Shown here in pieces: positions 49,583-56,962 of a DNA stretch of 64,000 bases; position 1 is the stretch's first letter, and each line of letters starts with the position of its first letter. The notes under the pieces were generated by a model that was not told where the DNA came from, ran no database searches, and was given only the letters and a program-made list of their open reading frames with translations. The position numbers and the translations under genes are program-made. The stretch comes from CAYPHY01 sp964410625 (GTDB lineage Bacteria > Chloroflexota > Anaerolineae > Promineifilales > Promineifilaceae), in NCBI GenBank assembly GCA_964410625.1, contig CAYPHY010000001.1, positions 186,001 through 250,000 on the forward strand. Direction: 5' to 3'.

Positions 49583-49763
49583 GACACGAATGGCACGAAT
49601 TGTACGAATCGCTGTGAATGTGTGGCAAGCTTTGGTGGAGTTGCTGGAAGACTTGGAGGATGCGGCCGAGTTCAAACGGGCGCGGCAAGAGGAAGATATA
49701 CTCCTCGATTGGGAAGAGGTTTTAGCTAAGGCTCTTGATAGTGTGCCAGAAAGAGCAGACTGA
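49583..49763 (+). pseudogene. Remnant of a Phd/RelB-like antitoxin gene, 5' end replaced by repeat
   Basis: An ORF with the C-terminal pattern of small antitoxins (LVELLEDLEDAAEFKRARQE then LLDWEEVLAKAL). In intact relatives this follows a DNA-binding domain, which is missing; instead the first codons are read from a family A half-repeat (tgacacgaatggcacgaatt). No toxin is adjacent. It overlaps the 3' end of the Lgt-like gene. It could still be a short expressed protein. Confidence 0.4.
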
Positions 49764-50460
49764 TGAGAACGGCCGCCAGACAAATCACCTGCACCACATG
49801 AAAACCGTTTGGCGTCAGCCAGGGGTTGGCGCGAAAGGCATCGACGAAGAGCCGCCCGGCTCCATAGACGGCCGTCGCCAGCGCAAAATGGCGGCCGCGA
49901 AACGCTTTCCATTGTTCACCTGAGCGAACAGAGCCATACCAGGCGGCCAATGCCAGCAGCGCAACGATGATCTCATAGAGCTGCACCGGGTGGCGACGCA
50001 GGCCAAACTGGTTGATTCCCCAGGGCAGGTTGGTCAGTGTACCAAAGCCTGGCCCGGCCAGAAAGTCGGCCAGACTGACCGCCAGCAGCGCGATCAGCAG
50101 TCCGGGAGCTAGCGAGTCGAGTGCCGCGCCGAGGTGGAGCCGCCGCCAACGGCCGTAGAAGAAAGCGGCCGCGACACCCACCGGCAGCCCACCCCAAGCA
50201 TTAAACCCGGTGTTCAGCGGCCAGAGTATCCCCAACCAGTTGTTGGTATAAGCCGACCAGTAGGTGGCAACAAAGATCAGCCGCGCGGCAATGATCCAGG
50301 CCAACAGGCCGGTCATCGCCAGCGCATACATCGTTTCGGGATGTTGGCCCAGTCGCTGAGCGGCGCGTTCAACGGCCGAGAGCGCCAGCCATGCGCCCAG
50401 GATGTAGATCAGGGGGCCGGTGGGCAAGACGAGGGGGCCGAGGTTGATGGTAGGAAACAT
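49726..50460 (-). CDS. Lgt-like membrane protein with altered catalytic positions
   Basis: 244 aa from ATG at 50460; the longer frame is repeat sequence. About seven membrane helices in the Lgt arrangement, with RRHPVQLYE and VYGAGRLFVDAFR conserved. Lgt transfers diacylglyceryl to prolipoprotein Cys. However, the H-G-G-L motif reads AWGGLPVG (E. coli His103 position is Trp), and the GRLGNF segment reads VSLADF, so the residues equivalent to Arg143 and Asn146 are changed. It may be a divergent or neofunctionalised paralogue. Several lipoproteins in this window need an Lgt. Confidence 0.75.
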   Translation of the reverse strand: MFPTINLGPLVLPTGPLIYILGAWLALSAVERAAQRLGQHPETMYALAMTGLLAWIIAARLIFVATYWSAYTNNWLGILWPLNTGFNAWGGLPVGVAAAFFYGRWRRLHLGAALDSLAPGLLIALLAVSLADFLAGPGFGTLTNLPWGINQFGLRRHPVQLYEIIVALLALAAWYGSVRSGEQWKAFRGRHFALATAVYGAGRLFVDAFRANPWLTPNGFHVVQVICLAAVLISLLFLAHYQEP

Positions 50461-50464
50461 AGTA

Positions 50465-50515
50465 TTGTGTAATGGTGTATTGGTCTGTTGGTGTATAAGT
50501 GTATTGGTTATTGGG
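50465..50515. repeat. Dispersed repeat, GGTGTATTGG family (family G)
   Basis: Repeated ggtgtattggt / ctgttggtgtataagtg units immediately upstream of the Lgt-like start. Others are at 54063-54090 and 61629-61650. Confidence 0.7.
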
Positions 50516-50538
50516 TGATCAGGCGATGATTGTTTTTT

Positions 50539-50677
50539 TGACACGAATGGCACGAATGATACGAAATCAAAAATTCTATAGAAACCGGGTTTCTTAAGCG
50601 TTACTAAAAAGAGCCGGTTTCATGCTAGAAACCCGGTTTCTACGCTTAATTCGTGACCGTTCGTGTCATTCGTGTCA
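50539..50677. repeat. Composite repeat: family A arms around a family B pair
   Basis: The left arm ttgacacgaatggcacgaat (50540) and right arm gttcgtgtcattcgtgtca (50658) enclose the family B pair (gaaaccgggtttctt at 50581 and its inverted copy at 50627). It forms a large nested inverted repeat between two divergent genes. Confidence 0.75.
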
Positions 50678-50688
50678 AAATTCAAGGT

Positions 50689-51447
50689 ATGAAGGAAAGT
50701 TTTAGGGCGAAGATTCGCGGTTCGAGGCCGCCTGTTGGAACGATGGTCACATTGGCTGCGCCGGAAGTGGCGGAGATGCTCTCGCTGTGCGGCTATGACT
50801 GGTTGTTTATTGATGGCGAACATAGCCCGCTGTCGGTGACGGCCGTGCAGCGACTGATCCAAGCGATACGCGGCGATTGTCTGGCGTTGGTGCGCGTCCC
50901 GGAAAACAACGTCACCTGGATCAAGCAGATGTTGGATACCGGCTGTGATGGGATCATTGTGCCACAGGTGAACAGCGCAGAGGAAGCACGGCAGGCAGTG
51001 GCGGCGGCCAAGTATCCGCCCAGCGGCAACCGCGGCGTGGGGCTTGCGCGGGCGCATGGCTATGGCATTGATTTTGTGGAGTATGTGGCGGCCGCCAACG
51101 ACCACATTGCGGTGATCATTCAGATCGAACACATCAAGGGCGTGGAAAATCTGGATGCGATTCTGGCGGTGGAGGGGATTGACGGCGTGCTTATCGGCCC
51201 CTATGACCTTTCCGGTAGCATCGGCCGCCTGGGGAAGGTGGGTAGCCGGCCAGTGCAGGAGGCGGTCCGACTGGTTAAACAGAAATGCGCGGCCGTTGGG
51301 ATGCCAGTTGGTATTTTTGTCATTGACGCAGAGACAGGCAAAAGGGAGATCGCCGATGGTTGCCAATTTATCGCCGTCGGCACCGACACCGTTTTCTTGT
51401 GGAGCGCGGCCAGAGAGACCTTGAAGATTGTTCGAGGAAAGGAATAA
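50689..51447 (+). CDS. HpcH/HpaI-family aldolase
   Basis: 252 aa from ATG at 50689. TIM-barrel class II aldolase motifs are present: YDWLFIDGEHSPL, ALVRVPENN, GCDGIIVPQVNSAEEARQAV, QIEHIKGVENL, GIDGVLIGPYDLS. Members cleave 4-hydroxy-2-oxo-acids such as 2,4-dihydroxyhept-2-ene-1,7-dioate or macrophomate-type substrates, using a divalent metal held by Glu and Asp (IEH, GPYD). It has no pathway neighbours here. Confidence 0.92.
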   Translation: MKESFRAKIRGSRPPVGTMVTLAAPEVAEMLSLCGYDWLFIDGEHSPLSVTAVQRLIQAIRGDCLALVRVPENNVTWIKQMLDTGCDGIIVPQVNSAEEARQAVAAAKYPPSGNRGVGLARAHGYGIDFVEYVAAANDHIAVIIQIEHIKGVENLDAILAVEGIDGVLIGPYDLSGSIGRLGKVGSRPVQEAVRLVKQKCAAVGMPVGIFVIDAETGKREIADGCQFIAVGTDTVFLWSAARETLKIVRGKE

Positions 51448-51450
51448 CTG

Positions 51451-51732
51451 TTATTCGTTGCCGATCACGACCGTCCACGGCCGAATTTCCCAGCGCGTTA
51501 CCAGTCCATTGATCACGTAGGGGTCTTCGCGGACGAAATCTTCGATGATTGACTTATCGGCCACTCGGAAGACCAGCAAGGCTTGATCGGACGGGTCACT
51601 GAATGCGCCACCATAGACCAGTTCGCCGCGCTCGTGGGCGGCGTTCGCCTTGCCTAGATGCTCATCGCGGAAAATGGCGCGACGGCGGATATAATCGTCA
51701 ACGAGGTGATAGAATAGGGCGTAGTATTGCAT
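51451..51732 (-). CDS. YciI-family protein
   Basis: 93 aa with the YciI/YCII pattern (YYALFYHLVDDYIRRRAIF, GELVYGGAFSDPSDQALLVF, DPYVINGLVTRWEIRPW). The fold is a ferredoxin-like barrel; function is not established. CAGGAG lies 7 nt before the ATG. Convergent with the aldolase gene (3-nt gap). Confidence 0.9.
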   Translation of the reverse strand: MQYYALFYHLVDDYIRRRAIFRDEHLGKANAAHERGELVYGGAFSDPSDQALLVFRVADKSIIEDFVREDPYVINGLVTRWEIRPWTVVIGNE

Positions 51733-51754
51733 CTGTAATCTCCTGTTAAAATGG

Positions 51755-51801
51755 TTACGCAGATGACGCAGATGGATCGCTGATTACGCGGATTTTTTAG
51801 T
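51755..51801. repeat. Family C dispersed repeat
   Basis: gttacgcagatgacgcagat then tgattacgcggatttttt. It lies upstream of the YciI gene. Confidence 0.7.
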
Positions 51802-51928
51802 GTTGAGGCGTCATTGTGCATCTCGACACCCGTGAAAACGGATGGAGAAAATAGCGACATGCAGCAAATCATCCGCATGTTTCTTTATCCGTTGTCTATG
51901 AAAATAAGTACAGATAGGGAATCATATA

Positions 51929-52720
51929 ATGCTTCAGATGAGCGATCAAGGTAATCAGACTGAACAGCATCTACCACTTTTATTGGACGGCCGCACGGCC
52001 GACTTGCTCAACCTGTTTGCGGCCGAACCGCTGGTTGATGATCCGATTAGCGGCCGTGTGGTGGGGCGAGAGGCGGCAGAACGATTTGTGGTTGATAAGG
52101 GGGCATGGCTGAAGGAACGGCAGGCACGCCTGGAGCATTTCCGCACGACGCAAACTGAAGAACGAACGGTGGTTGAGTGGATCGTGCATCTGGTTTTGGA
52201 GGGCAAGGATGTGCAGTTGCCGGTTGCGGTCGTTGGCCAACGGGGAATCGTTGGCAGCGGGCTGGAGATGATCCGCGTCTACCATAGCATGTGGCCGCTG
52301 ATCGGCGCTCATCAGGTGCGTACCGCGCTTTTGCCAACGGATAAGACGCTGCAAGTGAGTGATGTGGTCGAAACCTACCAGCACGCGCTGGCTGTTGGCG
52401 ATGTGGATGAGATCATGAGCGTCTTTGAGCCGGATGGCTACTTTCGCGAACCGGCGGGTGGCGACTACATTTACCAGGGGACGGAGACGCTGCGCCAATT
52501 TATGTCCTCCATCCTGGCGTTGGGCGGAATTACTATTGAGCATTGCACTGTCACCGACGATGGCGTGGCTTGTGCGATTGAGTTTTCGGCCGTCAAGTTC
52601 GGCCCCCATCCGCTGATTCCCCAGGCTGGTGTGGCGGTCTATGAGCGCGGCCGTAGCGGTCTGCTCCATGCTGCCCGTGTCTATGATGATGTCAACGTGG
52701 AAGCATTTCAGAACGGATAA
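51929..52720 (+). CDS. Tandem NTF2-like (SnoaL-like) protein
   Basis: 263 aa with two SnoaL/NTF2-like cone folds: the first (residues 15-125) has LLNLFAAEPLVDDPISGRVV and WIVHLVLEGKDVQLPVAVV; the second (145-260) has VVETYQHALAVGDVDEIMSV and VFEPDGYFREPAGG. Such domains bind or transform small polyketide- or steroid-like ligands, or act as scaffolds. Met1 or Met4 may be used. Confidence 0.8.
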   Translation: MLQMSDQGNQTEQHLPLLLDGRTADLLNLFAAEPLVDDPISGRVVGREAAERFVVDKGAWLKERQARLEHFRTTQTEERTVVEWIVHLVLEGKDVQLPVAVVGQRGIVGSGLEMIRVYHSMWPLIGAHQVRTALLPTDKTLQVSDVVETYQHALAVGDVDEIMSVFEPDGYFREPAGGDYIYQGTETLRQFMSSILALGGITIEHCTVTDDGVACAIEFSAVKFGPHPLIPQAGVAVYERGRSGLLHAARVYDDVNVEAFQNG

Positions 52721-52733
52721 GCCTAATATATTT

Positions 52734-52803
52734 TGACACGAATGGCACGAATAACACGAATTCTACCCTCTAACTTTCGTGAAATTCGTGTTATTCGTGT
52801 CGA
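52734..52803. repeat. Family A inverted repeat
   Basis: ttgacacgaatggcacgaataacacgaattc ... gtgaaattcgtgttattcgtgtcg: arms well preserved, spacer about 14 nt. Located between the NTF2-like and peptidase genes (units are given in pieces and do not imply continuous sequence). Confidence 0.85.
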
Positions 52804-52854
52804 AAAAATTATAACTGTATAAGCCCTATCAAGAGCAAATTAGCCCAAAGAACC

Positions 52855-54054
52855 ATGCCTCGAATCCGTGAACTATTTAACTATCCCAGCCAACTGCCAA
52901 CCGGCCCGTTAAACGGGATTACGGATGTGGCAGGGGTGGCGGTTGGTCACTATACGTTGATTGCCGGAGAAGCGGCCGACGATCCCGACTGGCAATCGGG
53001 TAACGGCCCCTTTCGCACCGGCGTGACGCTCATCTTGCCCCATCAGGGCAACCTTTATGAAGAGAAGGTGGCGGCGGCCGTCCACACCATCAATGGTTTT
53101 GGCAAGGTCACAGGCTTTGAGCAGGTGCGCGAATTGGGCAACATTGAAACGCCGATTGCGCTGACCGGCACGCTCAACGTCCCGCGCGTGGCCGATGCGC
53201 TGATCACCCTGGCCATTGAGCAAAGTCCCTATCTTGGACTGGGCTTTAAAGAGAGCGGCTACCGGGGTTATGCCAGCGTCAATCCCATTGTCGGCGAGAC
53301 GAGCGATGGCTATCTGAGTGATATGCAGGCGCGGCCGATTGGCGATGCCGAGGTCCGCGCCGCCCTCGCTGCGGCTACCACCGGCGCGGTTGAAGAAGGG
53401 ACGGTGGGCGCAGGGACGGGGACGAGTTGTTATGGCTGGAAAGGAGGCATTGGCACCGCCAGCCGTGCCCTACCCCAGGATGCGGGAGGCTTCACCATCG
53501 GCGCCCTGGTGCAAAGTAACTTCGGCAGCCCGGAAGAACTGACCATCTGCGGCGTCCCCATCGGCCGCCACCTCCGCCCCCCAACGGCCGATCAGTCCCC
53601 CAATCTGCCAGTCTCCCAGTCTCCACCCCCTCAATCTCCAATCTCTAATCTCCAATCTCGCCTGGAAGACGGCTCAATCATGATCATCCTCGCCACCGAC
53701 GCCCCACTAGACGCCCGGCAACTCGGCCGATTGTGCCATCGCGCTGCCTTCGGCCTGGCCCGCACGGGCAGCACCTGTCAGGGTGGCAGCGGCGACTTTG
53801 TGATCGCCTTCTCCACCACCAACCGCATCCCCGACCGTCCCGGTGCAATCTCCCAATCTCCAATCGCTAATCTCCACTTTCCCGTGTACGAACAGCCCAT
53901 CATGTCTCTCCTCTCCCTCGCCGTCATTGAGAGTGTTGAGGAGGCGATCTACAATAGCTTGCTGATGGCGACGACAGTGATCGGCCGCCACAGCCACATC
54001 CGCCATGCCCTTCCAGCGGCCGAGGTGAGGCGTTTGCTGGAGGGGTATCAGTAG
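52855..54054 (+). CDS. P1-family peptidase (DmpA-like L-aminopeptidase/D-esterase) with repeat-derived inserts
   Basis: 399 aa. The Ntn-hydrolase-like family self-cleaves before a catalytic Ser; here the site is EDGSIMIILATDAPL (about residues 280-290). Conserved blocks: GITDVAGVAVGHYTL, TGTLNVPRVADALITL, GAGTGTSCYGWKGGIGTASR, ARTGSTCQGGSGDFVIAFST. Two segments are foreign to the family: residues 247-277 (SPNLPVSQSPPPQSP and ISNLQS) and about 332-342 (ISQSPIANLHFP). Both are encoded by family D repeats. The first lies just before the cleavage site. The neighbouring domain motifs are intact. Confidence 0.9.
   Translation: MPRIRELFNYPSQLPTGPLNGITDVAGVAVGHYTLIAGEAADDPDWQSGNGPFRTGVTLILPHQGNLYEEKVAAAVHTINGFGKVTGFEQVRELGNIETPIALTGTLNVPRVADALITLAIEQSPYLGLGFKESGYRGYASVNPIVGETSDGYLSDMQARPIGDAEVRAALAAATTGAVEEGTVGAGTGTSCYGWKGGIGTASRALPQDAGGFTIGALVQSNFGSPEELTICGVPIGRHLRPPTADQSPNLPVSQSPPPQSPISNLQSRLEDGSIMIILATDAPLDARQLGRLCHRAAFGLARTGSTCQGGSGDFVIAFSTTNRIPDRPGAISQSPIANLHFPVYEQPIMSLLSLAVIESVEEAIYNSLLMATTVIGRHSHIRHALPAAEVRRLLEGYQ
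53596..53662. repeat. Family D repeat inserted in frame in the peptidase gene
   Basis: cccccaatctgccagtctcc and cctcaatctccaatctctaa-type units, giving an extra 20-plus residues. A shorter unit at 53850-53875 (aatctcccaatctccaatc) gives the second insert. Both lengths preserve the reading frame. Confidence 0.8.
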
Positions 54055-54062
54055 GGAGTGAA

Positions 54063-54175
54063 TGGTGTATTGGTTTATTGGTGTATAATCTTTAGCATCA
54101 AGGGGTTATCATAGGGAACAACTGCTAATCAGCGTCATCTGCGTGGTATCCGCGTTATCTGCGTAACTGCTTCAA
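54063..54175. repeat. Family G plus family C repeats
   Basis: 54063-54090 is ggtgtattggtttattggtg; 54124-54175 is the inverted family C copy (aatcagcgtcatctgcgtgg, then ccgcgttatctgcgtaactg). They fill the gap before the lipoprotein gene; its promoter, if any, is embedded here. Confidence 0.7.
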
Positions 54176-54186
54176 CGGAGAGAAGT

Positions 54187-55677
54187 ATGTTTATCCGGCC
54201 GAAATATTTGCTTTTGTTCATTGTCTTGCTTCTATCCGCTGCCTGTCGCTTTCTTCCGGGAAGCCAAATGCCCACACCGGCAACGCCGATCACTTTTCCA
54301 CCCGAAAATGACGAAACCCCGATTTTGATGTGCACGCCGCCCGCTTGTGAAGCGAATGAGGTCTACTACTGCGATGGTGATTGCCCCGGCGGTTGCGGGA
54401 CGACCTGTGCCACTGTCACCCCTTCGGCCGTTACCCCTGCCCCGGAATTGGGAGAGACGCCGATGTTGATGTGTACCCCACCCGCTTGCGAAGCGAACGA
54501 GATTTACTACTGTGAGGGTGATTGCCCTGGCGGTTGTGGCACAACCTGTGCGACGGTCACGCCCGCCGCGCCAACTGATACCGAGGCGGCCCCGGCCGAT
54601 TGGGCCGCTCTGGAAGGCTGGCTGACTAATGCCTGGCTCAGCGGGGCAGACCCGGCGGCCGTTCGCGCGGCATTGCAAGCGGCCGGTTGGCAAAGCGAGG
54701 AGGGGCATTTGCAAACGGCTGATCTCAATGGCGACCAGCAAGCGGAGTGGATTGTTGCACTCCACGATCCGGCGATTCCGGCTGAGGTGTTCGGCCGCGC
54801 CGGTAATCTCTGGCTGGTGAATGGTGATGGGATTCCCTATCGCTCGTACGAAACCGTCAGTGACGACATCTTTGAGTCGAATATGCCCACCATTGTCGGC
54901 CTGGCCGATATGACCGGCGACGGGTTGCCGGAACTGGTCACTGACCAACACATCTGCGGCGCACACACTTGCTATGGCAATTACCAGGTATTGGGCTATC
55001 GCGAGGGTAGCATACAATCATTGGTTAACCGGCCGCCGTCCGCTGAAGGTGATGTGACCAATACAATCAGCATCAGCTACCCCGACGTTCGGTTTGAAGA
55101 CGCCACCCAGGATGGTCTGCCTGATTTTCTCGTTCATGGCGGTAGTATTGGCTCGGTTGGTGCGGGTATTGTCCGCACTTATACCGAGGTCTGGTCATGG
55201 GATGGCGCGGCCGTCACGTTGGCCGATACCATCCTTGATCCAACGACCTATCGCCACCACGTTCTCTATGAAGCCAATGATTTGCTGGCTGGCGGCTATC
55301 TCGCCCAGGCATTGCAACTGTATGAAGCAGCGATCAACGACGGTAGTCTGACCACACCGCTATTTGGGTTGAGCGAAGCGGAAACGAAAGGCGCGATTGA
55401 TCAGTTTGCCGCCTTCCGGCTGATCCTGATTGACCTGTTGCAAAACGATGCCGCACGCGCTGCCGGCCGGTTGGCTTGGTTGGAGAGCAACTATCCAGGT
55501 TCGGCCGCGGCCCAGGGCGCGGCTACGCTGGTCAACAGTTGGACGGGCGCGGAAGGACAGGCTGCCCTCTGTGCCCAAATCGAAACCACGCTGGCGGCAC
55601 TGCCCAATCCAGCCGGCGCACTGGCCGACCTCGGCTATGGCAATCCTGGCCTGACGGCCGAGGATTTCTGTCCGTAA
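54187..55677 (+). CDS. Lipoprotein with duplicated Cys-rich motif and FG-GAP-like repeats
   Basis: 496 aa. Signal peptide with lipobox LLSAAC. Two near-identical 40-residue Cys-rich units follow: ETPILMCTPPACEANEVYYC with DGDCPGGCGTTCATVTP, and the copy starting ETPMLMCTPP. After this come VCBS/FG-GAP-like strands (LQTADLNGDQQAEWIVAL, GLADMTGDGLPELVTD) and a helical TPR-like C-terminus (LYEANDLLAGGYLAQALQLY). Likely an outer-surface protein with disulfide-rich stalk. Function unknown. Confidence 0.82.
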   Translation: MFIRPKYLLLFIVLLLSAACRFLPGSQMPTPATPITFPPENDETPILMCTPPACEANEVYYCDGDCPGGCGTTCATVTPSAVTPAPELGETPMLMCTPPACEANEIYYCEGDCPGGCGTTCATVTPAAPTDTEAAPADWAALEGWLTNAWLSGADPAAVRAALQAAGWQSEEGHLQTADLNGDQQAEWIVALHDPAIPAEVFGRAGNLWLVNGDGIPYRSYETVSDDIFESNMPTIVGLADMTGDGLPELVTDQHICGAHTCYGNYQVLGYREGSIQSLVNRPPSAEGDVTNTISISYPDVRFEDATQDGLPDFLVHGGSIGSVGAGIVRTYTEVWSWDGAAVTLADTILDPTTYRHHVLYEANDLLAGGYLAQALQLYEAAINDGSLTTPLFGLSEAETKGAIDQFAAFRLILIDLLQNDAARAAGRLAWLESNYPGSAAAQGAATLVNSWTGAEGQAALCAQIETTLAALPNPAGALADLGYGNPGLTAEDFCP

Positions 55678-55761
55678 TTTTTAGCAACGAATGACACGAA
55701 TTAACTCGAATTGAAGCTTTATTCGCGGCCATTCAATGCAAAGTGAAATCGAGAAGATGAA

Positions 55762-56184
55762 ATGGATGAAGAATATACCCTTACCCTTGAACTGCCTGAT
55801 GATGTTTATGCCATCTTAGAGCAACGCGCGGCCGCGGCGAACCGCACCGTCGAAGAGGAAATCATTGCCATATTAGAGATTGCCTTCCCACCGGAAGATG
55901 ATCCAGATGATCCACTGCCGGATGCGCTGCAAGAGACGGTGGACTCGCTTGAGCTGCTGGATAATCCAGCATTGTGGGAGATCGCACAAAGCAATCGGCC
56001 GGAAGCGGTAGCGGCCGAGATTGAGACGCTCAACCAGAAACAGCAGCAGGACGCATTGAGCGATGAAGAAGCGACGAAGCTGACGGAGTTAACCCAAGAG
56101 CACGAACGGCTGATCATCCTGCGCAACCATGCCCTCGTCCTGCTCAAAGAACGCGGTTATGATATTTCGGAGGAAGGTATGTGA
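55762..56184 (+). CDS. RHH-type (CopG/Arc) domain protein, antitoxin-like, orphan
   Basis: 140 aa. The N-terminal 45 residues are a ribbon-helix-helix (YTLTLELPDDVYAILEQRAA, then NRTVEEEIIAIL). The C-terminal region is helical (TLNQKQQQDALSDEEATKLT, ILRNHALVLLKERGYDIS). Genes with this C-terminal pattern are, in my recollection, often followed by a small HNH nuclease gene on the same strand. Here the next gene is an HNH protein of a restriction system on the opposite strand, so it is an orphan. Confidence 0.75.
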   Translation: MDEEYTLTLELPDDVYAILEQRAAAANRTVEEEIIAILEIAFPPEDDPDDPLPDALQETVDSLELLDNPALWEIAQSNRPEAVAAEIETLNQKQQQDALSDEEATKLTELTQEHERLIILRNHALVLLKERGYDISEEGM

Positions 56185-56221
56185 TGCTCCTGAAAACGTA
56201 TGCTAGATAACGGTAACACCT

Positions 56222-56962
56222 TTAATCTTCTAGTTGTTCACTTCCGAAGCGATTCCTGATGATGGTTTTTATATAGTCGGGAACAGGTATTTCTGCGGAC
56301 AGAGCGGCTTTTCGGAGGGCTTCATAGACGCTCAATTCGTCGCCGTTCCAGACAATATCGGTGCGCCTAATCTCACGTAAAGCGATATGTGTATACTCTA
56401 AAGGATAAGCCCAATAGCACTGGGCGCATATCTTTTCCGACCGTATATTCCAGTTAGGGCAATGTTCGCACGACCATGACTTAGCTCTGTTACAATTAGA
56501 GCATAGCAGCATATAGTCGGCGGTATCTCTTTCAAAATGCTCTATATTACCAGCTATCTCAAACGGTACTCGATGATCGATTTGCAAATAGCGTGCTTCA
56601 AATGTACCGTTACATATCCCGCACCTACCGTTACTCTGGCTATATAGCAGCTTCTTGAAATTTTTCGGGAAATTTCTTCGACCAGAACGATCGATCCTAA
56701 CTTGAGCGACGTTTCCAAACCTATAAGCAGCAATTGTACGCCCATCGGATGACTTTACCCTGACCGTTTGTAGGGGAATGCCTTGTTCGCGTACATCCCG
56801 AATTGCTCTGGGCGGATGGCTATACCCATAGGTTTTTTCCAGTTCTTCTGTTGTGATGAATCCATGTTTCAAAATATGTTCAACAACAATCCTGGCACGC
56901 TTGCCTTTTACTAACTTCAGGCGTTCTAGGAACTCTCTTGGTAGTGGTTCTTGCTCATTCAT
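56222..56962 (-). CDS. HNH restriction endonuclease-like protein
   Basis: 246 aa. An N-terminal wHTH (residues 15-70, ARIVVEHILKHGFITTEELE) and an HNH module (about 110-175): CGICNGTFEARYLQIDHRV, then YMLLCSNCNRAKSWSCEHC, whose Cys residues bind zinc. Overlap by 4 nt with the adenine methylase gene upstream indicates a type II restriction-modification pair. The recognition site is unknown. The gene is AT-richer than its surroundings. Confidence 0.85.
   Translation of the reverse strand: MNEQEPLPREFLERLKLVKGKRARIVVEHILKHGFITTEELEKTYGYSHPPRAIRDVREQGIPLQTVRVKSSDGRTIAAYRFGNVAQVRIDRSGRRNFPKNFKKLLYSQSNGRCGICNGTFEARYLQIDHRVPFEIAGNIEHFERDTADYMLLCSNCNRAKSWSCEHCPNWNIRSEKICAQCYWAYPLEYTHIALREIRRTDIVWNGDELSVYEALRKAALSAEIPVPDYIKTIIRNRFGSEQLED

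Noticed and set aside
49518..49763. Complete 81-aa antitoxin gene starting at 49518
   Set aside because: The first 25 codons overlap the end of the response regulator gene and a repeat and show no domain; only the C-terminal tail resembles antitoxins.
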